In this document: piece after piece, positions 48,885 through 56,885 of the stretch | Layout: each line of letters starts with the position of its first letter | Numbering within the stretch: position 1 is the first letter of the stretch | From: Alloacidobacterium sp035547425 | GTDB taxonomy: Bacteria; Acidobacteriota; Terriglobia; Terriglobales; Acidobacteriaceae | DNA: 64,000 bases | Direction of reading: 5' to 3' | Assembly: GCA_035547425.1 (NCBI GenBank) | Contig: DASZUU010000052.1 | Span: forward strand, 1 to 64,000 | Program-made: the position numbers and the translations under genes | The notes under the pieces: generated by a model | Databases searched by the model: none | Told to the model about the DNA's origin: nothing | What the model saw: only the letters and a program-made list of their open reading frames with translations

Positions 48885-51502
48885 CAGCCCTTCACAACTA
48901 TGTTGACGAGTTTGCCCTTCACCACAATGACCTTGACGATTTCTTTTCCGGCAAGGGCCGCTTCCACTTTCGGATCAGCCTTGATCGCCTGGCGAATGGC
49001 ATCCTCGTCGGCGCCTGCAGCTACTTTAATCACCGCACGCAGCTTACCGTTTACCTGTACAGGTATCTCGATCTCGTCTTCGCGGGCTAATTCTTCGTTG
49101 TATTTTGGCCACGGAGTACGCAGCGGATTTTGTTTCTGGCCCAGCTGCTCCCAGAGCTCAAATGCAAGGTAAGGAGCAAATGGAGCGAGCAACAATACAA
49201 GATTCTCGAGCAGTGCTTTGACCGTGGCCGCCGGAACTTTGCCGTCGCTGATTTCGGCGTCCGCCGCGGTGAAAGTATTCACCAGCTCCATGATGGCGGC
49301 AATTGAGGTATTGAAATGCCACCGCCCGGCAAAGTCTTCGCTGATCTTGCCAATGGTCTGGTGCAGCTTGCGGAGAAGCGTTTGTGAAGTTGCATTTGTC
49401 GCAACTGTATCAGTCCCGGTTACAGACCGCGCCGTTTCCGCGTGCTTCATCGCAAAGCGATACACCTTGCCGAGAAAACGGCTCACTCCGGCAACGCCAT
49501 CTTCCTGCCAGTCGAGGTCACGATCCGGGGGCGCGGCAAAAAGCGAGTACATGCGCGTTGCGTCGGCGCCATAGCGCGCAATCATGTCGTCGGGCGAAAC
49601 CACATTGCCTTTCGACTTCGACATCTTCGCGCCGTTTTTAATGACCATGCCCTGCGTAAAGAGGCGCTCAGCCGGCTCATTGTTTTTGATAAGGCCGAGA
49701 TCGCGCATCACCTTTGTCCAGAAGCGCGAGTAGATGAGGTGCAGAATGGCGTGCTCTACGCCGCCGATGTACTGATCGATAGGAAACCAGTACTGCGCCG
49801 CCGTCGTATCGAAGGGGCCCTTGTCATACTTCGCGCTGGTATAGCGATAGAAGTACCAGGACGAATCGACAAAGGTATCCATGGTATCGGTTTCGCGCCG
49901 AGCCGGCCCTCCGCACCTGGGACAGGTGGCATTCACGAATTCCGGCAACTTGCCGAGCGGAGAACCGCCCTGTTGCGTGATCTCGACATTGTCGGGCAAG
50001 AGCACCGGCAGCTGATCATCCGGAACAGGAACGATGCCGTCCTTCTCGCAATAAAGCATGGGAATCGGCGTGCCCCAGTAACGTTGACGGCTTACGCCCC
50101 AATCTTTTAAGCGAAAGGTGACAGTAGCTTTTCCAAAGCCCTTTTCCTCTGCGAAGGCAGCCATCTTCTGCTGCGCCTCCTGATTGCCGAGCGAATTGAA
50201 TTCGCCGGAATTAATCAACAGGCTGTCTTCGGCTGTGTACGGCAACTCGCTGTTTTCAGACTCTTCCGTGCGCCGAGGCAGGATGACGACGCGAATTTCG
50301 AGATCGTACTTCCTGGCGAATTCGTAATCGCGCTCATCATGCGCAGGCACAGACATGATCGCGCCTGTTCCATAATCCGCAAGAATGTAGTTGCCTACCC
50401 AGATGGGCAAACGCTCGCCGTTGAATGGATTGATGGCGTAATGGCCGGTGAAGACGCCGTGCTTCTCAATCTCGCCAATGTCTCCGGCTTCGCGCGCTTT
50501 CTTCTGCTGGTCGAGCAATGATTCGACCTCGGATGCGAGACGATTGTCGGAAGCGGCAAACTCCTTCACCAACGGATGCTCCGGCGCGAGCTGGATGCTG
50601 GTTGCGCCGAAGATTGTATCGATGCGTGTGGTGAATACGGTTATCTTCCTGCCTGTTGTCTTTACATCGTCAATGGCAGGTAAAACCGCCGTACCCCTGC
50701 GGCGATCGGAGCGCTCATCTTCCGGAGCGCTTGCAGCATCTTCTACGCTGAAATCAACTTCTGCGCCTTCGCTGCGGCCAATCCAGTTGCGCTGCATAGT
50801 ACGCACTTTTTCCGGCCAGCCCTCGAGCTTGTCGAGGCCGTCAAGCAATTCCTGCGCATAGTTGGTGATCCGGAGGAACCACTGTTCCAGGTCGCGCTGC
50901 TCTACAATGGTGTCTTCATGCCGCCAGCAGCGTCCATTGATAACCTGCTCGTTTGCGAGCACAGTAGCGCATTGCGGGCACCAATTTACCTTGCTCTTTT
51001 TGCGATATGCGAGGCCGCGCTCGAACATGCGAATGAAAAACCACTGGTTCCAACGGTAGTAGTCGGGCAGGCAGGTTGTGACTTCGTTCCGCCAGTCGTA
51101 GCTGAAACCGATGCGGCTCATTTGCCGCTTCATTGAGGCAATATTGGAAAGCGTCCATTCGCGGGGAGGTGTGTTGTTTTTGATCGCGGCGTTTTCCGCC
51201 GGAAGGCCGAAGGCATCCCACCCCATCGGGTGAAGCACGTTGTAACCCTGCATCCACATGTAGCGCGCCAGCGCATCGCCAATAGAGTAGTTGCGCACGT
51301 GGCCCATGTGCAGTTGGCCTGAAGGATAGGGAAGCATCTCCAGCACGTAATATTTCGGCTTGCCGCTATTGGCCGGCTCAGCGGCATAAAGGTCAGCCTC
51401 AGCGGACCAGCGCTCCTGCCAGCGAGGCTCTATCTCGGCCGGGTTATAGCGAATTTCGCCTGTCGCTGCCGTCACAGCGGGATCAATTGGCTTGCTTGAC
51501 AT
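48884..51502 (-). CDS. leuS: Leucyl-tRNA synthetase
   Basis: An 872-residue class I synthetase. HIGH-type motif PSGQLHMGHVRNYSIGD, GWDAFGLPAENAAI, zinc-type WCPQCATVLANEQV, the editing domain TTRIDTIFGATSIQLAPEH with GTGAIMSVPAHDERD, and KMSKS in GAKMSKSKGNVV. A polar insert of about 30 residues (EDAASAPEDERSDRRRGTAV) lies before the editing domain. The C-terminal anticodon region ends in LVNIVVKG. It is followed by a coupled membrane-protein gene. Confidence 0.97.
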   Translation of the reverse strand: MSSKPIDPAVTAATGEIRYNPAEIEPRWQERWSAEADLYAAEPANSGKPKYYVLEMLPYPSGQLHMGHVRNYSIGDALARYMWMQGYNVLHPMGWDAFGLPAENAAIKNNTPPREWTLSNIASMKRQMSRIGFSYDWRNEVTTCLPDYYRWNQWFFIRMFERGLAYRKKSKVNWCPQCATVLANEQVINGRCWRHEDTIVEQRDLEQWFLRITNYAQELLDGLDKLEGWPEKVRTMQRNWIGRSEGAEVDFSVEDAASAPEDERSDRRRGTAVLPAIDDVKTTGRKITVFTTRIDTIFGATSIQLAPEHPLVKEFAASDNRLASEVESLLDQQKKAREAGDIGEIEKHGVFTGHYAINPFNGERLPIWVGNYILADYGTGAIMSVPAHDERDYEFARKYDLEIRVVILPRRTEESENSELPYTAEDSLLINSGEFNSLGNQEAQQKMAAFAEEKGFGKATVTFRLKDWGVSRQRYWGTPIPMLYCEKDGIVPVPDDQLPVLLPDNVEITQQGGSPLGKLPEFVNATCPRCGGPARRETDTMDTFVDSSWYFYRYTSAKYDKGPFDTTAAQYWFPIDQYIGGVEHAILHLIYSRFWTKVMRDLGLIKNNEPAERLFTQGMVIKNGAKMSKSKGNVVSPDDMIARYGADATRMYSLFAAPPDRDLDWQEDGVAGVSRFLGKVYRFAMKHAETARSVTGTDTVATNATSQTLLRKLHQTIGKISEDFAGRWHFNTSIAAIMELVNTFTAADAEISDGKVPAATVKALLENLVLLLAPFAPYLAFELWEQLGQKQNPLRTPWPKYNEELAREDEIEIPVQVNGKLRAVIKVAAGADEDAIRQAIKADPKVEAALAGKEIVKVIVVKGKLVNIVVKG

Positions 51503-51514
51503 ATTCCTTTTATT

Positions 51515-52375
51515 TTACCGGTTGACGGCCAGTTCTCGCAGGATGCTCACGTTTCGATGGTCGTCGCCCGGCGCGTCGACCGGTGTTTCGGCAATGAAAG
51601 CACAGTGCGCAAAGCGCTTGTCCTGAAGCAGGCGTCGAAAAGCCTCCGCTCCGATCGTACCCTGACCGATATTCTCATGGCGGTCAAGCCTGGAGCCGCG
51701 CGGAGCTTTGGCATCATTCATATGCCATACGCAAACGGCTTCCAGCCCGATAGTCGTGTCAATCCGGCGCACAGTATCGGCATAGCCTTCGGGGGTGACG
51801 ATATCGTATCCGGCTACATGCGTATGGCAGGTGTCGAGGCATGCTCCGACCGGTGCAACATCGCGGAGCCGATGGACAAGTTCCGCTACCTGTTCAAAGC
51901 TGCCGCCAAGAGAAAATTCAGCTCCGGCAGTGTTCTCGATCAGAATCTGAAAATCACTGACCGGTGAAAATCCATCGAAAGATCTGGCAATGGATTCCGC
52001 CGCCAGCCGCAGGCCCTCTTCGCGGGTAAGTCCACGCCACGAGCCGGGATGCAGCACCAGATACTCCGCTCCCAAGGCTAAAGCGCGCTCTATCTCACCG
52101 CGAAAGGCGACAATCGACTTTTCGCGGACTTCTTCCGACTGGCTGCATACATTCACCAGGTAGCTGGTGTGAATCACAAGCGGCCAGCAGTCGTATTCCC
52201 GGCGCAATTCCCGCATGCGGGCACAATGCGTTTCTTCAAGCCGAGCCGGGCGCCACGTGCGCGGGCTTGAGGAAAAAATCTGAAAAGTATTCGCGCCCAT
52301 TTCATGCGCGCGCTCTGCAGCCTTGTACACGCCGCCGGCTGTTGAAAGATGAATACCGATACGCTTCTTTTTCAC
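51515..52375 (-). CDS. nfo: Endonuclease IV (AP endonuclease)
   Basis: A 286-residue Nfo enzyme that cuts DNA at abasic sites. The TIM-barrel zinc motifs are GIHLSTAGG, LVIHTSYLVN, EYLVLHPGS, LIENTAGAEFSLGG, LDTCHTHVAGYD and VWHMNDAKAPRGSRLDRHENIGQGTIG, all characteristic. It ends 13 bases before leuS on the same strand and is divergent from nagA. Confidence 0.96.
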   Translation of the reverse strand: MKKKRIGIHLSTAGGVYKAAERAHEMGANTFQIFSSSPRTWRPARLEETHCARMRELRREYDCWPLVIHTSYLVNVCSQSEEVREKSIVAFRGEIERALALGAEYLVLHPGSWRGLTREEGLRLAAESIARSFDGFSPVSDFQILIENTAGAEFSLGGSFEQVAELVHRLRDVAPVGACLDTCHTHVAGYDIVTPEGYADTVRRIDTTIGLEAVCVWHMNDAKAPRGSRLDRHENIGQGTIGAEAFRRLLQDKRFAHCAFIAETPVDAPGDDHRNVSILRELAVNR

Positions 52376-52399
52376 TGGATTCAGTGTAATGAGAAGGGT

Positions 52400-52422
52400 A
52401 GACTATACAGCTATACAAGTCT
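52400..52422. promoter_or_regulatory. Operator-like repeats upstream of nagA
   Basis: AGACT (52400-52404) and AGTCT (52418-52422) are inverted arms around two direct copies of TATACA (52404-52409 and 52412-52417) in the nfo-nagA divergent spacer. This could be promoter -10 elements, a GntR-type site, or both. Confidence 0.35.
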
Positions 52423-52442
52423 CTTCGGGCAAGATTATAAAT

Positions 52443-53597
52443 ATGCGCACAATCATCACAGCAGAAAGGCTGCTGACATCCGATCAGTCCATTTTGCAGC
52501 CGATTATCACCATAGAAGATGGCACGATTACCAGTATCGCCTCTCGTGCAGAGGGCAGCATTCCGTCAGGAGAAGCGCTTCATTATCCGGATGCTACGCT
52601 CGTTCCTGCTTACTTCGATGTGCATATCCACGGCAGCGGCGGCGCAGACGTAATGGATGCGACGGAAAGTGCGCTCAGGACCGTGGGACAATTTCTCGCT
52701 CGTCATGGTGTGGGCTCCTACCTGGCGACTACTGTATCCGCCTCTGTCGATAAGACTCTTCATTCGCTCAGCGGCCTGGCCAAGCTGATGACGACGAAAC
52801 TGGACGGCGCCCGCCCGATGGGCATCCACATTGAAGGGCCATTCATCTCCCATGCCAAACGCGGAGCGCACGCAGAGCGTGATCTGCAACTCCCCACTCT
52901 GGGCCTCTTCAACCGGATGTGGGAAGCGGCGGAAGGCCATATTCGCCTGATGACCATTGCGCCTGAGCTGCCGGGAGCAGGCGAGGTGATTGCGCGCGCA
53001 GTGGAGCTTGGCGTTCGCGTCAGCCTTGGCCACAGCAATGCAAGTACCGAGGATGCGCAGCGCGGCATTGATGCCGGAGCTGTTTCAGCCACCCATACCT
53101 TCAACGCCATGCGCCGCTTCGATCATCGGGAGCCGGGCATTCTCGGCGTCGTGCTCACGCATGACAATCTGTTTGCCGAGATCATCTGCGACGGCCTGCA
53201 TGTGAATCCCACAGCGGTGCGCATGTTCTGGAAAGAGAAGGGGAGCGAGCGCTCTATTTTGGTGACAGACGCGATGAGCGCAACCGGAATGCCCGACGGC
53301 AATTACAAACTGGGCGAGCTGGATGTACGGGTGAAAGACGGCAAGTGCATCATTGGCGAGGACACGCTGGCAGGCAGCACGCTTACCATGGATCGAGCTG
53401 TGCGAAACTTTGCTGCATTCACCGAAGTCGGCATCGACACGGCGGCCACACTCGCCAGCCGCAATCCGGCGCGCATGATCGGACTCGATTCACAGGTTGG
53501 TCTATTGGAAGTTGGACGCGCAGCCGACATCACTGTCTTGTCGGCGAAAGGAGACGTGATCGAGACGATTTTGCGTGGACAACGCGCGAACGCCTGA
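52443..53597 (+). CDS. nagA: N-acetylglucosamine-6-phosphate deacetylase
   Basis: A 384-residue amidohydrolase that deacetylates GlcNAc-6-phosphate in amino-sugar and cell-wall recycling. It has VPAYFDVHIHGSGGADVMD, IHIEGPFISHAKRGAH (metal Glu), LGHSNAS and THTFNAMRRFDHREPGILG (metal His), the catalytic Asp in LVTDAMSATGMPDG, and NPARMIGLDSQVGLLEVGRAADI near the end. The start at 52443 has no good ribosome site. The sugar kinase at 36609 could supply its substrate. Confidence 0.94.
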   Translation: MRTIITAERLLTSDQSILQPIITIEDGTITSIASRAEGSIPSGEALHYPDATLVPAYFDVHIHGSGGADVMDATESALRTVGQFLARHGVGSYLATTVSASVDKTLHSLSGLAKLMTTKLDGARPMGIHIEGPFISHAKRGAHAERDLQLPTLGLFNRMWEAAEGHIRLMTIAPELPGAGEVIARAVELGVRVSLGHSNASTEDAQRGIDAGAVSATHTFNAMRRFDHREPGILGVVLTHDNLFAEIICDGLHVNPTAVRMFWKEKGSERSILVTDAMSATGMPDGNYKLGELDVRVKDGKCIIGEDTLAGSTLTMDRAVRNFAAFTEVGIDTAATLASRNPARMIGLDSQVGLLEVGRAADITVLSAKGDVIETILRGQRANA

Positions 53598-53618
53598 CTT
53601 GCGCTCAGGATGGCAATT
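53597..53618 (+). repeat. Partial dispersed repeat copy (nagA-serS)
   Basis: ACTTGCGCTCAGGATGGCAATT, a short piece matching the right end of the dispersed repeat family. Confidence 0.35.
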
Positions 53619-53699
53619 AGAAGGGTGCTCTTAAATCGCGATGTGGTGAAGAGTATCTGTTTCCCCGCAATCCTCTCCAGTTTAGTAATCTAAAGACCT

Positions 53700-55022
53700 A
53701 TGCTCGATCTTGCATTTGTCAGGGCCAACTTGCCGTTGGTCGAAGAAAAATTGCGCGCCCGTGGACAGGACCCGGCTGCGCTTCTTGGAGATTTCCGTCA
53801 GCTCGACGAGGAACGCCGCGAAAAGATTACTCAGCTGGAAACACTGAAGATGCAGCGCAATCAGAAGTCCGAGCAGATTGCGAAGCTCAAAAAATCGGGG
53901 CAGGATGCAGCGCCGATCATGGAAGAGGTCCGATCGCTGAAAGATGCGATTGAGGCTACGCAAGCTGTCGCTGACGAGTTGGATGAGCGGCTGCGCGGCA
54001 GCCTTGCGCGCATCCCGAATCTGCCCCACGATTCGGTGCCTGTCGGCAAGTCAGAGCATGACAATGTGGAGATCAAGCGCTGGGGCCATCAGCCGGCATT
54101 CAGTTTTCAGCCCAAACCGCATTGGGAGATTGGTGAAGCGCTCGGCATTCTCGACCTGGAGCGTGCGGCAAAGCTTTCCGGAGCGCGATTTGCCGTGTAT
54201 TGGGCCGAAGGCGCGCGGCTGGAGCGTGCCTTAATCAGCTTTATGCTCGACACCCACACGCGCGAGCATGGCTACACGGAAGTGCTTCCACCTTTCATGG
54301 TCAACAGCAAGTCGCTCTTTGGAACGGGTCAGTTGCCCAAGTTTGCCGAAGACCTTTTTCGCTGTGTCGATGAACAAGGTTACCAGGAAGGGCAGTATCG
54401 TGAGAATGATCACTGGCTCATTCCCACGGCCGAAGTCCCGGTGACAAACCTCTACCGCGACGAGACGCTCGATGAGGCAAAGCTGCCCATCTCGCTGACT
54501 GCTTATACACCATGTTTTCGCTCCGAGGCTGGCTCCTACGGCAAAGATGTGCGCGGCATCATCCGTCAGCATCAATTCCAGAAGGTTGAGCTGGTGAAAT
54601 TTACCAAGCCGGAAGATAGCTATGACGAGCTGGAAAAGCTGACGGCGAATGCGGAAACTATTCTCGAAAAGCTTGGCCTGCCGTATCGCCGTATGCTGCT
54701 TTGCACCGGCGATATGGGCTTCAGCTCTGCCAAGACCTATGACTTGGAGGTCTGGTTGCCGGGGCAAGGGCTTTACCGCGAGATTTCTTCCTGCTCGAAC
54801 TTTGAAGCGTTTCAGGCGCGGCGCGCCAATATTCGGTACCGCCCGCAAGGCAAGGGGAAGACCGAATTTCTGCACACGCTGAACGGCAGCGGGCTCGCCA
54901 CAGGACGCACATGGCTGGCCATTCTGGAAAATTATCAGCAGGAAGACGGCTCAGTACGAGTGCCTGACGTTCTGGTTCCCTATATGGGCGGCCAGACCGT
55001 GATTACGCCGCGCGTAAAATAA
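53700..55022 (+). CDS. serS: Seryl-tRNA synthetase
   Basis: A 440-residue class II synthetase. The N-terminal coiled-coil tRNA-binding arm (EERREKITQLETLKMQRNQKSEQIAKLKKSG) is followed by the catalytic core with motif 2 CFRSEAGSYGKDVRGIIRQHQFQKVE and motif 3 GSGLATGRTWLAILENYQ. Length is typical. It heads a run of small genes separated by 17-29 bases (55040, 55432) and an overlap (56130). Confidence 0.97.
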   Translation: MLDLAFVRANLPLVEEKLRARGQDPAALLGDFRQLDEERREKITQLETLKMQRNQKSEQIAKLKKSGQDAAPIMEEVRSLKDAIEATQAVADELDERLRGSLARIPNLPHDSVPVGKSEHDNVEIKRWGHQPAFSFQPKPHWEIGEALGILDLERAAKLSGARFAVYWAEGARLERALISFMLDTHTREHGYTEVLPPFMVNSKSLFGTGQLPKFAEDLFRCVDEQGYQEGQYRENDHWLIPTAEVPVTNLYRDETLDEAKLPISLTAYTPCFRSEAGSYGKDVRGIIRQHQFQKVELVKFTKPEDSYDELEKLTANAETILEKLGLPYRRMLLCTGDMGFSSAKTYDLEVWLPGQGLYREISSCSNFEAFQARRANIRYRPQGKGKTEFLHTLNGSGLATGRTWLAILENYQQEDGSVRVPDVLVPYMGGQTVITPRVK

Positions 55023-55039
55023 AACGAGAGAGTCCCCCG

Positions 55040-55402
55040 ATGGGTCGCATTTTAAAGAGCTATCTTTTCTGGACGTATGAGCGCGGCAGCTTCCATTACG
55101 ACGTGATGGTCACGCTGATTCTTGCGTTTATCTTCATCACGCCGCATCTGTGGAACTACGGCGATCATCCGGTCGCCGGCAACTTTGCGCCGACGGAAGT
55201 CGTGGTGCGTGCCGACGGCAACAACGGCTTTACATACCAGATTCCTGCCGAGCAGGTGCGCGGCAGTTCCTCATTTTCATTCGAGAGCAGGCTGGGGCAG
55301 AGTATTGAGCGCATTTCCGGGCCTATGGTGATTGACCATTACGATACATTGCGCGATGCCAGCGGCAAGGTGACCGCATACAAGGTATGGGCACACCGTT
55401 GA
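55040..55402 (+). CDS. Small membrane-anchored protein, unknown function
   Basis: A 120-residue protein with one N-terminal membrane helix (YDVMVTLILAFIFITPHLW) and a C-terminal beta-rich part (EVVVRADGNNGFTYQIPAEQVRG). It starts 17 bases after serS and precedes the LolA-like gene, suggesting an envelope role. I do not recognise the family. Confidence 0.72.
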   Translation: MGRILKSYLFWTYERGSFHYDVMVTLILAFIFITPHLWNYGDHPVAGNFAPTEVVVRADGNNGFTYQIPAEQVRGSSSFSFESRLGQSIERISGPMVIDHYDTLRDASGKVTAYKVWAHR

Positions 55403-55431
55403 GCATCCATCTGCATCTAAATCATCGACAT

Positions 55432-56130
55432 ATGAAACGGATCACAAAACGATTTCCTGTCATTCTGGCTGCACTGCTGACATGCAGCACCCTGGCATTT
55501 GCACAAAACGGCGACTTGCAGAAAGTTCTCAGCCAGATAGACTCCGCCTCTCAGAAATTTCAAAGCGCGCAGGCTGACTTTACCTGGGACCAGTTCACGG
55601 TTGTCGTGCAGAGCCATGAGATTACCGCCGGCACTATCGCCTTCCGTCGTTCCGGCGGGAATACAGAGATGATCGCGCATGTAAAAACGGATAACGGCCA
55701 GCCCGCTCCCAAGGACATTCTGTACAAGGGCGGCGAGCTAACCTACTACCAGCCAACTGTTAAGCAGCAGACGATTTTTTCCGCAGGCGCGAATCGCCAG
55801 CAATACGAAGGCTTTTTGACTTTGGGCTTTGGCGGAAGCGGCAGGGACCTCGCTGCCAACTGGAACATCAAGTTCGAAGGCATGGAAGCGATCGACGGTA
55901 TACAGACAGCCAAGCTCGATCTCACTCCGAAAAATACGGGCGGGAACCAGATGTTCTCACATATCACCATCTGGATCGATCCCGCGCGAGCCGTATCTCT
56001 GAAGCAGCAGTTTTTCCAGGAAAGCGGCGATACGCGCACTGCTGTGTATTCCAATATCCAAATGAACAGTGTTCCTGCGAGTGCCTTCACTCTGAAGGTT
56101 CCCAAAGACGTGCAGACCACCCGCAAGTAA
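55432..56130 (+). CDS. LolA-like outer-membrane lipoprotein carrier
   Basis: A 232-residue periplasmic protein. Signal peptide KRITKRFPVILAALLTCSTLAFAQ, then a LolA-type beta-barrel: LQKVLSQIDSASQKFQSAQADFTWDQF, ELTYYQPTVKQQTIFS, GMEAIDGIQTAKLDLTPK and WIDPARAVSLKQQFFQESGDTRTAVYSNIQMN. It would carry lipoproteins or other lipids across the periplasm. ATG 55432 is chosen for the signal peptide; no strong ribosome site is visible. Confidence 0.85.
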   Translation: MKRITKRFPVILAALLTCSTLAFAQNGDLQKVLSQIDSASQKFQSAQADFTWDQFTVVVQSHEITAGTIAFRRSGGNTEMIAHVKTDNGQPAPKDILYKGGELTYYQPTVKQQTIFSAGANRQQYEGFLTLGFGGSGRDLAANWNIKFEGMEAIDGIQTAKLDLTPKNTGGNQMFSHITIWIDPARAVSLKQQFFQESGDTRTAVYSNIQMNSVPASAFTLKVPKDVQTTRK

Positions 56131-56885
56131 TGACTTCCTTACCGCAGCGATTCGCAGTGGTTGCCGATATTCATGGCAACCGCTGGGCGCTGGAAGCAGT
56201 CCTTGCGGACATGCGCAAGCGCAGTATCGAAACTATCGTTGATCTGGGCGATGACCTATATGGCCCGCTTAATCTGCACGAAACTGCTAACCTTCTTGCC
56301 GATGTTCCGGCAATACGCATTCAGGGAAATTGTGACCGAATCCTGCTCGAAGCGAACGCAGTAGATTCCGGCAGCACCATTGCGAGGAATCGCGCATCGC
56401 TCACATCCGACATGCGTCAGTGGCTCGCCTCCGGTCAAAAGACTGTCATCTGCGAAGATATTCTGTTTTGTCATGGCACTCCATGGAAAGACGACGAATA
56501 TCTTCTTTGGAAACTAACAGCTCAGGGGGCTGTTATGCGCACTCAGGATGAATTAGAGAATCTACTAAATCCGGTAAATCAATCGACAATTGTGTGCGCC
56601 CATTCGCACACTCCCATCACATTCCATCTCGTCGGAGGGCGAAACGTCGTGAATGTCGGCAGTGTCGGCTTACCTGCCTATACCGATGAATTGCCTTATC
56701 CTCACGCCATGCAGGCCGGATCGCCTCATGCTCGCTATGCCATCTTTGCCCGGCATAAAGATGCGTGGGAAGCAGAGCATATAGCTGTTTCCTATGATTG
56801 GGAGTCGGCTGCATGCTGCGCGGAAAAGAATGGCCGACAGGATTGGGCCAGGTGGCTGCGCCGCGGCATCGCTTCGTGGAGCTAG
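56130..56885 (+). CDS. Calcineurin-like metallophosphoesterase (YfcE-like)
   Basis: A 251-residue phosphoesterase with the two-metal motifs DIHGN (D-x-H-G-N), DLGDDLYG, GNCDR, CHGTPWKDD and CAHSHTP (GHTH equivalent). A conserved VNVGSVGLPAYTDE follows. The nearest named relatives are YfcE-type phosphodiesterases. The ATG overlaps the previous TAA (TAATG). It converges with the large fusion gene, overlapping it by 4 bases. Confidence 0.87.
   Translation: MTSLPQRFAVVADIHGNRWALEAVLADMRKRSIETIVDLGDDLYGPLNLHETANLLADVPAIRIQGNCDRILLEANAVDSGSTIARNRASLTSDMRQWLASGQKTVICEDILFCHGTPWKDDEYLLWKLTAQGAVMRTQDELENLLNPVNQSTIVCAHSHTPITFHLVGGRNVVNVGSVGLPAYTDELPYPHAMQAGSPHARYAIFARHKDAWEAEHIAVSYDWESAACCAEKNGRQDWARWLRRGIASWS

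Noticed and set aside
52566..53033. Minus-strand open frame inside nagA
   Set aside because: Antisense shadow of a conserved enzyme gene.
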